A stretch of 64,000 nucleotides of DNA from Vigna angularis (lineage: Eukaryota; Streptophyta; Magnoliopsida; Fabales; Fabaceae), in assembly GCF_016808095.1 (NCBI RefSeq), contig NC_068980.1, positions 1,116,001 through 1,180,000 on the forward strand. Reading direction: 5' to 3'. Below, one piece after another: positions 26,488-36,998 of this stretch. The notes beneath the pieces were generated by a model, which did not search any database, was not told the DNA's origin, and saw only the letters and a list, made by a program, of their open reading frames with translations. A program made the position numbers and the translations under genes. The stretch's first letter is position 1. Each line of letters opens with the position of its first letter.

Positions 26488-29400
26488 CTTCACAGATTCA
26501 CCAATTATTTGTTCAAAGTTGGGATTTAGCTGTCTTTCTCTCAGCCAACTTCAATCATTTCCCATGATGGAGATAAAGATAAACTATGACTAAATCATGA
26601 ACCTTGCGTCACAAACTCATAATCATACCACAGTTACTTCAACCTCGTGGATCTTTTCATTACGTATATAGCCTCTCACTGATCATGATCTAGATCAAAC
26701 CACGTACGTGTCTCAACTGTGTCAATCATGCACTATGGCCAATCTAGTTCAACACCTAACACTTATAAAATTAAGAAATTCAGCTTTTATTTGGCACCTT
26801 CCAAAGGACATATCCGATCGAGATACACGTAATTTTATTATATCAATGTATTTTTCAACCATTCCTCTTCATATCATGTTCCGTGTCTTTATGTTTTTTG
26901 TTTCGTAGCACTGTTAGTGTGTCGTGTTGTGTCTCAACTTCAATTTCAGAATAACAAACAGTGTTTTTAATGCAGCACCACACCTAAGTTTAGTACTGTA
27001 GTAATGCAGGAGTACATCTTACACATAACAATACCATTAAAGAAGATGGTAATGACAGAAAAATCTTGAACAGACAAGGATTTTCAATAGGAATTAATGT
27101 ACAATTACTTATCTTTGGTGTGCCAATTAATCGATTGTGCACCATTTCTTTCTTATCGACAAGAGATAGTGGTGTGGTGGTGGCAATCTAATCTGCATGT
27201 TAAGCTGCATCGTGTCACTGTCAGTTCGAAGTATTCATTAATCATTTCATGGATTAGTTCAGATCTCTGCATTCATTATCCCTGGAATGAGAACAATTCA
27301 TTACACGATCATATATAACAAAGTATGTATATGTTAAAAATTTCAGAACCTGATTCTATTTCATCATAATAAAGTACAAATATATGACTCTTACAACAGT
27401 TTTTCTGAGGAGATAAAGGAGGAAAATAGATAATATCAGTTTAATTAGTGCTAACTACTACTACTATTTGAAAATCAATGGTTATAAGAGGAAACTAATA
27501 CAAAGAATAGATAATAAATTATGGTAGTATTCTTATTACATGAATTTCTCAGTCCATGACTTTGGAAAAAAAAACCAATTTCTCAATTATTGTCCCTCGG
27601 TATAATACAGTATATAGTTTATTAGAAAACTTAATTTGTGTTAACATAATTTTTTTTATCAGCAAAAAATATTATAAATAAATATAGTAAAGTATTTATG
27701 TGTACTATAATCCTTTTACAAACATAATATATACATGGATGAAACCAAAAACATATTTATATATCTTTAAGAAATTATGTAAATTTATACAAGTAAAAAA
27801 AATCCTAAAATTTTGATTTATACTTATAAACTAATTTTTATTTTAAAAGTATTTATAGAAAGCTTAATCTAAACATTCAGTATTCATTTGGTGTTTAATT
27901 TGTGAAGAATCTTTTACAATAAGATTTGAATATGCATAAAAGGAATTAACTCTAATTTAAATATGTAATGATTCGGTAATATATTTTTTATATTCATTAA
28001 CACATAGTATAATCATAAAATAGTCAGAAAGAAGAAAGTAAAATGTAAGGAAAATAATGTCAAATTAATGTAAAACAAATTTATATATGTCAAAGCATTA
28101 TTTTTTAATTTAAATTTTTAAAATAATAAATTTATTTTATTTTACTTAACGTAGATTGACACTGACATACTTAAATTTGATGGGTTTGTGTTAATATTTT
28201 TTGTAAAAGAAAATATGTATAGTTGTTTGATCCCATTGGTGTGTAAAAAGGATAAGTGTCCTGAATCGTGGAAGGTTCAAGACTGATGAGATGAACAGAG
28301 ACATGCATTGGGGAGTTGTGATTGGAATATTCAATGAGGAAAATGATTAGAGAGAAAGAAAATTTAGGAGAGGGCATGCATATAGATATATACGTGGGTG
28401 AAGACCCCAACATCACAGGCGTAGGACAAACAGAAGAAGGATTAAAAGAAGGCAAAGTGGTAAAAATAGGCACTTCCCCATGATATGTAATATAGGCACC
28501 GGCACGTGGTTGCAGAGAGACAGCAACAACATTATGGTGTGTGTTCGTTCAGACAATGATTTCATAAACCAAATCATTGAGAATTATTCGCGCTCCTTTG
28601 TTTCATGTTATGTTCCAGTAAAAGGTGTATCAAACCTAGCTGCTGATAACTTCTTTCTTTCTTTCTCTAACACTTCCATCACTTATCTATGGATATATTC
28701 TTCTTTTCTCACCTAAAGTGTCTTTGAGAATTTGTATTATAGACTCTCCTCAGATTAAATCTCCAAACCACAACTGTTTTCATACTAAAATTGTATCAAA
28801 ATTAGGATTTTGTTCAAAATTTTAACTTTATTCACCACTGTTTTAGACTCTAAACTTTGTTTTAATTTTTTTTTATTGATAAGCATTAGATTAGATGGGT
28901 GGATATTATTTGTTAATTAGTAAAGAGACCCATAGAGAGAATATTTTAAGAAAGTAATAGTATCAATATCAATAGGATTTCTAAAATAGAATTTATTTCA
29001 TAGAATATTTATATAGACATTATAGATATCAGAATCAGAAATAAGATTACTTCGCAGTGTAGAAATGAAAGGTGTTTTATTATCTAATAAAACAAAATTT
29101 TGTAAAAATGAATTATATTTAAATTTATTTTTTGATATGATATGAGAATTTTGTTACTAATACAAAGAGAAATGTTTAATAACCAAGAAAAGTAATCTTT
29201 AAACACTTCATCTTCCAAATCCTTTTAACTTTATACTAGCTTTTTATAGAATGGTCGGTAGGAAACAGTCAACATTATTGAGTACTATCCGCTCAATACT
29301 AGTTAATCATATGATCATTGAAATAGAAGACAGAGAAGTTGAACGATCCCATTGATAAGAACTCTTAAACATCGTTCTTAATTAAGATTACAGGTAACAA

Positions 29401-29660
29401 TTTACTTAGTCGAAAATTAGCTATGATTGAATCGTAATTAGGATTTCACTAATTACAAACTCATCTTGAAACTTATAAATAGAGCTTGAAGGTAAAAAGG
29501 TAAATGATTGCATTTATTGTGAATTTAAGATTTTATTGAGACTCCCAATCAGAGTGTCTTTGATAAATACACCCGGACGGTTTGGAGCGTGATCAGAGAT
29601 GAACTTTGACTAAGAATATTTAGGATTACCTAAACTGATTCAAAGGAAAGTAAGAAGGAG

Positions 29661-30314
29661 TGTTGGTAGAGATATTCAACCCTAAAGCCGAATAACTAAC
29701 TGTTACTATGGGCTCGCAGGCAGCCGTTCGGTCTTTACAGTTCGGTCTCGGCCAGCTATTCATCCGTTCGGTCTCGGTCAGCTATTCATCCGTTCGGTCT
29801 CGGCCAGCTATTCATTCGTTCGGTCTCGGCCAGCTTCTCATCCGTTCGGTCTCGACCAGTTGCTCAGCCGTTCGGTCTCGACAATTATTAAGCAGATGTA
29901 ACGTGCAATGAATGTTATAACGACTGTCGTTGAACAATTAAGGTTTGCATTAATGACCATTAAGAGGTAAATTAATGTGTCAGATTCTTTTAAACTCTGT
30001 AAATAAGGGTTTAGGTTTGAGGTAAAGACAGATTCAACTCATACTACAGTACGCCCTATTTACGTCCTATTAGGACTTCAATGTTTAACTGTAACAAACA
30101 GTTCATAAAACCGCTCCTAACTTAAGCGTCGGAGTGCCTTTTGCAGGTACCTCCCCTCTCTTTTACAAAGAGGGTGACTGAGCGGTCAAGACGGAAGTTC
30201 ACCGAGCGGCCAGTATTGAAGGTGACCGATCGGTCCAAATGGGAAGCGTACAAGTGGAGCACACAAATTGAAGGGACCCGACCGACCCTCGGACAAATCT
30301 CACCGAAACACTAA
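29661..30314 (+). mobile_element. Candidate solo LTR / Gypsy-type LTR relic
   Basis: Begins TGTTGGTAGAG and can end at CACTAACA near 30314. Inside are a TATA-like TGTAAATAAGGG (about 30000) and GCGTCGGAGTGCCTTTTGCAGG (about 30127-30148); GCGTCGGAGTG is typical of R/U5 regions in plant Gypsy LTRs. GC content is clearly above the flanks. No 5-bp target duplication was found at these borders and no retroviral genes follow, so ends and family are tentative. Confidence 0.5.
29738..29884 (+). repeat. 26-bp minisatellite, about six units
   Basis: Units start at about 29738 (diverged), 29764, 29790, 29816, 29842 and 29868. Each is based on CCGTTCGGTCTCGGCCAGCT followed by ATTCAT-like bases. The 26-bp period is not a multiple of three, so the open frame across it is a by-product. 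It lies inside the LTR-like relic. Confidence 0.9.
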
Positions 30315-30974
30315 CAAATATTTATCCAAATTTTTAAACTAAAGTATTGAAATGCATGATTCCGAGAATAAAAAATCAGTGTTTGTCAGTCGGAGTGAGT
30401 GGATGAGTGAGGCAACCCAACTTGGGGTGGGAGAATCCATTCTCTAGTGATTTTGTAAGGTTTTGATAAATGCATGTCTCTCACACTTTGTACATATACG
30501 GCTTCAACTTGAAACGAATTAATATATTAAATGATTTCATCCAAATTTGAGACATTGAAAATTGGGTACTTGATGATTCTCAGAGATTTGAATATCCTTG
30601 CCATAAAGGGACAAAATAAAAGGTATGAGATAAATGTTTAGAGGCTAAAAAAAAAACATATAGTGAGAAATGAAGATGATGGAAAGGAAAATGTTTTGGT
30701 GGAATTGAATGATGAAAAATGAGAAATTAGTAATGTCCCTTTCAACACAAAGACAAACGAAACACAGTGAGACTATCTATCTCTTATCCTTTCGAATGGC
30801 TCTCTCCCTATATTCTCTCTCCCGTTTACAGCCAAACAAAAGCTATTTATTGCAGCCATCCCCACCACATCTAATTCATTAACCACCATTTTTTCCAGTT
30901 AAGCAAATGAAAAAAAATACATCTTTCATGTTTGGTACAAAATAGACCATGCAAGAAGGAAGGATCCAATAAAT

Positions 30975-32396
30975 CTAGCTCATTTCCTCACTCATACCAC
31001 CACATAGCCGAACCTTAGACAGTGCCTTGTTGAAATGCTTTGCTTTCGTGCCAAGGTACTCATTCCAAGTCACTGACTTATAAAGACGAGGCTCGTTTGG
31101 ACCTACCAACTTCTCGTGTGGACAAATCTCCACGTTCGCTGGGGGGCCACATAAATAAGCAACGGAAAGCCTTTGCTTCACCCGGTTCACCAAGACCCGG
31201 TGGAGCACGCTCCGGTACAACCCGTTTGACAATATCTGCATGAGGTCTCCCACGTTTACCACAAGCCCGCCGTTCACTGGCGGCACCGTCACCCACCCGC
31301 TGCCTTTCCGGTGAACTTGCAGTCCGCTTATGTTGTTCTGGTAAAGAATTGTCAGAAGGGTCGAGTCCGTGTGGGCGGCCAGACCCATTGCCCGATCCGG
31401 ATCCGGACATGTCGGGTACGAATTCAGTTGCAAGGCAGCGCAAGTCTTTTTGAATTGACCTTTCGCACCGGCCCATTTTAGGTCTTCCTTTGTGATACAC
31501 AGAGATTCCAACATCAGCCACATCAGCTTTTCCGCTAGCTTTTTCATCGTTTCATCATACTGCATGACAATGTCACTGAACAAAAAGATAAAAACAAAAA
31601 TCAACAGGAGTCAGCCGAGAGATTTCCGACATATCAAGAAACATTAGTAAACTGTTTCAACGTTGTTGCATTAGATTCTCATCACTCTACTAATCTTACA
31701 GATGGGTCCACACCCCCTCATTATGATATTTTCTGATAACCCGCATTAGGATAAGAAAACGAGTGATTATAATTAGCACACTGGTATATATCATCGCAAG
31801 GAAAACAACAAAAGAAACAGTCTTTTTGATGCAAAAAACTTAAATTTTGTAAAGAAAGAAAGTAAGGAGAAAGACGTGCATGAAGATGTTTGTATCTCTA
31901 TATATATATATATATATACTAACCAGTATCTGTGGTAATCTTGGGGCCATAGTTGGCGAAAACGCTCGAGAGGGGATCCGACAATTGTGAAGCCTTCGGA
32001 CCACATGAGTTTGGGGAAGAAGGAAGAGATGCGAGCGAGGCCATAGCCATCGACACCATCAGGGGAACGAGCTGCTCTGTGCTTGTGGTGAGAGGGAAGA
32101 GAGAAGAGGGTCTCTCCGAGGTGTTGAATGTCGTGGAGAAGAGTGATGGGTACGCCATGGTTGAGCACTTGATAGACTCCCCAAGTTCTGCATGCATGGC
32201 CGATTAGGTTTGAAGCATTTGGGTCGTTGAGATCAATGACGGGAACATTGTGGTTGAGGGTAGAATTATTATTAGTTTGATCTTGGTGTTGCGTCCAAGT
32301 GTAAGATTCAGGGAGTTCTTGTAGAGAGTTTAAGTCAGGGTGCTTGTGTTGAACGTGAACGGGGTGGGCTCGATAGATTTCTGAGAGCGAAGGCAT
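30975..32396 (-). CDS. GA3ox: Gibberellin 3-beta-dioxygenase (GA3ox), complete, 357 aa
   Basis: Soluble 2-oxoglutarate/Fe(II) dioxygenase that converts GA20 to GA1 and GA9 to GA4, the last step to active gibberellin. Two exons: 32396-31924 and 31575-30975, with one 348-bp intron and a codon for C158 split across the junction. The start MPSLSEIYRAHP is the conserved GA3ox N-terminus; an in-frame ATG 24 bp upstream is not conserved. An N-terminal DIOX_N region is followed by the 2OG-Fe(II) core: H226 and D228 in AAHTDST, H283 in SVLHRV and R293 in the 2-oxoglutarate-binding RLS motif. SSFFPKLMWSEGFTI is a typical GA3ox stretch. It is close to pea Le, Mendel's stem-length gene, but ends earlier (CGGMSEEMS). 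All catalytic residues are present. Confidence 0.96.
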
Positions 32397-32578
32397 AGTG
32401 TAGATAGTGACCACTTTCAATTCAACACTGCTACTTCAGCAGTAGTAGTATGTGGCTAATTGGAAAGAAAAAAGAGAGTAATTATGACAAGTTCAAGAAT
32501 AGTTGGTACTTTGCAACATATATATAGAGAAAGATATATAGAGAGAGATGAGATGAGAACATGATTGTGCGTGGTGAG

Positions 32579-32586
32579 TATATATA
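32579..32586 (-). promoter_or_regulatory. Possible TATA box of GA3ox
   Basis: TATATATA on the minus strand about 185 bp upstream of the GA3ox ATG, in a context free of longer AT runs. Other TATATA words at 32517-32540 compete, so the assignment is weak. Confidence 0.35.
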
Positions 32587-34136
32587 GAGAGCATGATGGG
32601 CAGATGGGGACAAAAACCTTGTCCTTACCCTAAACCTAAAGATAAAGAGAGAAAACAACTTGTTTTTATTCAATTCTCCCTTTCAGGTGTTGATTGATGT
32701 TGGAGCTTCAGTTTACCAAAAGATTCATACTTTAATTATCCACATAATATACATCAAACATTACCATCTTAATTATCAGACATATATATAGTTCTAACCG
32801 TATATATATTAAAAGATCAAAGTAATCCTATTTTATATTAGAGTAATGATATCATGATACACTTTTACATTTATTTGACACAGAGTACAAAGGTAAAATG
32901 ATTATAAAAGTGTAAATTTTTGTATTTTTTCAAAAAAAAGGTAAAAAAGTAAGTGAAGGTAGTGTCAAATGAATGAATGTAATGTCAAAAGAATATTTTT
33001 CTTTATATTATTGATTTCGAAGTATTGTGATTTAAAGTTTAAATTTTTCGTTACATTATTTTTAAAAAATGTTTTTTTTATCTCATTAAAATCAAAATAT
33101 TGATAACCTATTTAGAGATAAAAGCTCCCTTAGGTTTTAATTAATGTTTTTTTTCTATACACGCAATAGTTTTAAACCACTCGAGAAGAGACATAAAAAA
33201 TAATTTAAATATAGTTTTTTCTTTTAATTTTCTAAACTACCTTTTAAGAATAAAATCATAAAACAATTTTAAGTTTTGAAATCGACAATATCTCACAAAA
33301 ACATAATGATTAATTCTAACATGGTTATATGAAAGAACTTGGGTTGAAACATCTTTCTTTCCGTCTTATTTTGTTTTCTTTTTTTTTTGTTGTACCATAA
33401 TTATAAAAGAAATACAAATAATGCAATACAAGTTAGGGAGAAAATATAGAAAAAACACTTATCTTCTACTATTATAACAATTAATTTATTTAAAATTAAA
33501 AAAAAATGAAAGAGGGTTAAAAAAGAAAGAAATACGGAAATATGTGCACAAACTGAGAAGAGAAAAACAAAAACAAAGTTGGTAAAAAAAAGGTAGAAAT
33601 ACTGAAAAATATACTAAAAAAAGTAAATAGGGTGTATTAAATGGAGAAAAACAAAAGAAAAAATGGGAAAGGACTACGTTGTCCTCTGGCTAGAAAAATA
33701 TTAGTAAAATGAATCTGAAGGTGTGGATTGAGAAGTGTAATAAGGGTTGGAAGAAAGATAGGGGCCCCTACCTTTAACATGTGCCCTTGTCTTGTCCTTA
33801 AGTAGAAAAACATTTAAATCAAAATCTTCAACTTGGTTCTGATATATCACATTCGCTATACGACAAATGATTAATAATCAAAATACCCCAATTTGGGTGG
33901 GTTGCATGTGACCAAATTACCCATCTTCAGAACAATGTGTCTTTATATAGAGAGGGAGAGATGAGGTACTAACTTCAATTATTTTCATAATATTATATCA
34001 ATCTATTTTTTTCATATGCTTCCTATTTTTAGTTTTTTTTTTCTATTAAAATTCTTTAATATATATATATATATATATAGTATGATTGTTTGGTTAGCAA
34101 AAGACAAGACAGTTTTACCAGTATGAAATTCTTATT
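32587..34136. other. GA3ox upstream region, AT-rich
   Basis: No open frame with recognisable features. Carries one MITE-like copy (32843-32940) and an otherwise unremarkable AT-rich sequence; GA3ox cis elements could lie here but none was assigned. Confidence 0.5.
32843..32940 (-). repeat. MITE-like AT-rich repeat, copy 4 (reverse orientation)
   Basis: Has ACATTTATTTGACACAGAGT, then GTAAAATGATTATAAAAGTG, then AAATTTTTGTATTTTTTC, the reverse complement order of the copies at 7313 and 23488. It lies 450 bp upstream of GA3ox. Confidence 0.5.
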
Positions 34137-34262
34137 GGAAGTCTCACGACTAAAAATAAGATTAAATTATAATATATAAGTGAGGTGTAAAACTCACAAT
34201 ACAAATCGATTTTGTGAGGTTGTGTTAAGCTTTAAAACCACTTTCTAATATGATATCAGAGT
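34137..34262 (+). mobile_element. TRIM LTR relic with primer-binding site
   Basis: Shares the LTR blocks of the TRIM at 13137-13518: GAAGTCTCACGACTA, GATTTTGTGAGGTTGTGTTAAG, AAAACCACTTTCTAATA. It runs into TGATATCAGAG (34251-34261), a primer-binding-site-like sequence for initiator tRNA-Met. The internal region and second LTR are absent; the long-TIR element begins within about 15 bp. Confidence 0.65.
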
Positions 34263-34671
34263 AGTGATATTCATTATACATTTATTACTAACACCGTCAA
34301 ATTCTTACTCACTTTTTTATAGATAATTCCATATATATAAATTTATATTAGGTTAAACCTATTCGGAGGTCTCCAATTTCGTGGGGTTGTCCCAGTTACA
34401 TCCCCGTCTTTTAAGTTTTGCCAATTAAGTCCTTAATATTGAAAAATTGAATCAATTGGGTCCATGCCGTTAAATCAACTTAACGAGGTTAAGTTTTTGC
34501 TTACGGGTGATGTGGATAATTTTGGAGACGTAGTGTGCACAAACCCTTATTCGTGGCTTTTTATTAATGAAACCTGTGTATGGGACATTTTCTAAATGAA
34601 ACATTTAAAAAATTAAGGTTTTTCTAAAAGATTTTAAAATTAGGGTTAACCATCATGGAAGCATCTTCGTT

Positions 34672-35034
34672 TTGCGTTCATCATCAAGTCCAGATTCACC
34701 TGCAAACAGAAACCAACCCAGAATTGCGCCTCCGCATCAACAACCAAAAATCACCATCTTCATCATGAACCAAAAGACGCGAAGCTCCTCCCATGGCCGT
34801 CATCTCCTTCACACAACCTGCTTCAGAAATCGGAACCAGAGAAAAGCAAATTCGCGCAACAGCCCAAGAACCCCAAATCAAACCCTACAAAGAACCCTAA
34901 GCGCAAATTTCATCTACCCCTCTTCTCCATCTCGCACCACTCAAACCTTGATCCGGCAACCATGGCAACCAATCAAACCAGAATCGCGTCACCCAGGAAA
35001 CCATCAACATCAATCCAATTCACTGAAGCCATGA
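34672..35034 (+). pseudogene. Open frame in the Pack-MULE interior, captured sequence of unknown origin
   Basis: A 120-residue open frame rich in Ser, Pro, Arg, Gln and Asn with no domain I recognise. GC content and word use differ from the flanks, as expected for captured exon or UTR sequence. It may be antisense to the original gene. No splice sites linking it to the downstream LRR fragment were convincing. Confidence 0.3.
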
Positions 35035-35114
35035 CAGAACGCGAGCAGCCGCCGCGGAAGCAAGAGAGCGTTTTACCCTTGCCAATATGAAACCCTAATT
35101 GATGAAACCCTTGC

Positions 35115-35232
35115 ACAGACCGCTTCAGATTTTCTCTGCCATGGGCTTCAGTCTTTGTCTCTTGGTAATTGCGCGGACCTTGATGATATGGGGTTGATTG
35201 AAATTGCCAGAGGGTGTTCTAGGCTGGTTAGC
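35115..35232 (+). pseudogene. Captured leucine-rich-repeat (F-box/LRR type) gene fragment
   Basis: Translates as SDFLCHGLQSLSLGNCADLD continuing DMGLIEIARGCSRLV. This fits the cysteine-containing LRR pattern LxxLxLxxCxxLxDxGLxxIAxGC found in plant F-box/LRR proteins. Only about 1.5 repeats are present, with no F-box, and the frame then runs into unrelated Ala/Arg-rich sequence. It lies wholly inside the long-TIR element, so it is best read as captured host exon sequence. Confidence 0.65.
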
Positions 35233-35655
35233 GCTGCCGCGAGGGTCGCGAGACAACGTTGTGAGAGCTCCAACGCCTTCGTGTCTCCTCCTCGAGCAAT
35301 TGTGAGAATCATAAAATGTTTCAGAAAAACCCCAATTTTTAAAATGTTCTTTTAGGAAAATGCCACATGATTATTAAAAACCACGTATAACGCTCTATCT
35401 GCAAGCCACGTCTGAAATTACATCCACGTCACCCTCACACAGGTCATCAAAAATTTAACGGGGTTAAGTTGATTTAATGGCAGGGACTCAATTGAGTCAA
35501 CTATTCAATAAAAAGATCAAATTGGCAAAAATGAAAAGACGGGGATGTAACTGGGACAACCCCACGAAAATAGAGACCTCCGAATGAGTTTAACCTTTAT
35601 ATTATCTATAAAAAGTGAGTAAGAATTTGACGGTGTTAGTAATAAATGTATATTA

Positions 35656-35659
<4 letters not shown>

Positions 35660-35728
<69 letters not shown>
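35660..35728. repeat. (AT)n microsatellite, about 69 bp
   Basis: Nearly uninterrupted AT run immediately right of the long-TIR element. Insertion next to, or into, an AT tract would hide a target duplication. Confidence 0.95.
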
Positions 35729-35732
<4 letters not shown>

Positions 35733-36952
35733 TAGTATGTATATTATATTTCAATATTATATTAGTGTGTATATTATATTTAAAATCATGAAACTATATA
35801 CAATTAAAGCACATGCCTCTAAATTTCACAGAGGTAATCGTTAAAATATCTTAATACTGTATTAATAATAATATATTATTTATTTTCTATAAGTAAATAT
35901 GTATAACTCTTTTTATTCTTTGTGTTAAAACGTATTTACATTTTAAAATATATTATTTATTAGAATAGAGATTTAGATATACTTTGAATTCTTATAAAAT
36001 GAACATATGATGATTTCAATCTCTATATTGTGAATATTTTATCTTTGAAAAATTATTATTTTTTATCTCAATCCTTATAAAACAACCAAATTTTACTTTT
36101 GGTCTATGTAAAATATTTTCTATTAACTTTGTAGTATTTGAAGTTCATTTTAAGACAGAAAATGCAAATATTTTTTGGATTATAAATCATTTAAAAGGTT
36201 TATGATATTAGTAGCACGGAACAAACACCAATGTAGTGAATATCTAGACGATCATGGTCTTTCCTAAACATATAAAATATTAACAATCTCATGTTAGACA
36301 AAACAAAATCAAAGTTTTAACTTTTTGAAAAGGAAAAACTGAAATAAAATAAATAGGAATTGAACCAGCTAATTTATTATCAACTATAAATATATTTAAA
36401 CTATAAAAAAATAAATTTTAGAATTTTATGCAATTTAAAGCTAACATGTTTTATCTCTTTACACAGTTTTTATACCAGAAACTCACTTATAAAGTAAGTC
36501 ATTTTTAATTATAAGTGAAAAATTATAAGTATTCTTGTATATTCATATAATATATATTCTTTTATCTAATTAACTATATAATAGATATTTTCATTAATAT
36601 TTACCTACATCTATATTACGATTATGTTACATTAAAATTTGTTCTTAATATTTTACTAATATTTATATTTTTATTATGATAAATTTAATAAATAAAATAA
36701 TAAAATGAATAATAAGTGAATATACTTCACCTTTTACTTATTTTTTTTAATTTAAATTAGTATATCTTTTTCTTTCTTATTTTTCATCCTCCAATCTAAA
36801 TAAAGTATAGGAAAATTCTTTTAAACCAAAAAATTAAAGAAAATGTGAAAAAAATTAAATATATTTTCCTTCCTCAAATTATTATAAAAGATTGTGGTTC
36901 ATTCTCAAGTTAAATTATAAAGTATTTCAATTCATCCTCTATGAAAATTATC

Positions 36953-36998
36953 TTATAAATTATGGCAATTGAAGCTTATAAATTGTGGCAATTGAAGC
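36953..36998. repeat. 23-bp tandem duplication
   Basis: TTATAAATTATGGCAATTGA plus AGC at 36953-36975, repeated with one change at 36976-36998. Confidence 0.85.

Larger units (their letters stand above)
23959..29660. other. AT-rich intergenic DNA without a supported gene
   Basis: About 5.7 kb between the tRNA and the LTR-like relic. It holds two microsatellites and one MITE-like copy listed separately. Short open frames occur on both strands, but none has a recognisable domain or a partner exon. Around 28000-28130 are weak blocks resembling the MITE-like family. From 29340 to 29660, words such as CAATCAGAGTGTCTTTG resemble the 3' end of plant Gypsy LTRs, possibly an older relic. Confidence 0.6.
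34275..35652. mobile_element. Long-TIR Mutator-like element, Pack-MULE candidate, about 1.38 kb
   Basis: The left end from about 34275 and the reverse complement of the right end up to about 35652 match for roughly 350-370 bp with small gaps. Landmarks: TACATTTATTACTAACACCG, CGGAGGTCT, CGTGGGGTTGTCCCAGTTAC and AACTTAAC, with homology fading near 34645 and 35300. The 650-bp interior is much richer in GC than flanks or TIRs, has no transposase, and contains a recognisable fragment of an LRR gene. Long TIRs plus captured gene sequence point to a non-autonomous MULE. The expected 9-bp target duplication could not be found because the right flank is an (AT)n tract. Confidence 0.7.

Noticed and set aside
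28171..28473. 100-codon minus-strand frame
   Set aside because: Composition follows the AT-rich DNA, no domain or splice context; likely chance.
29708..29911. 67-codon frame with repeated RSVSxSxSSVRSR peptide, and the thought of a CRISPR-like array
   Set aside because: The 26-bp units are direct tandem copies without spacers, the period is not a multiple of three, and the genome is a plant.
31040..31521. Open frames on both strands inside GA3ox exon 2
   Set aside because: Shadows of the GC-richer coding exon; the dioxygenase frame carries all catalytic residues.
34672..35034. 120-codon frame as an independent gene
   Set aside because: It lies within the transposon interior and has no domain; kept only as captured sequence.
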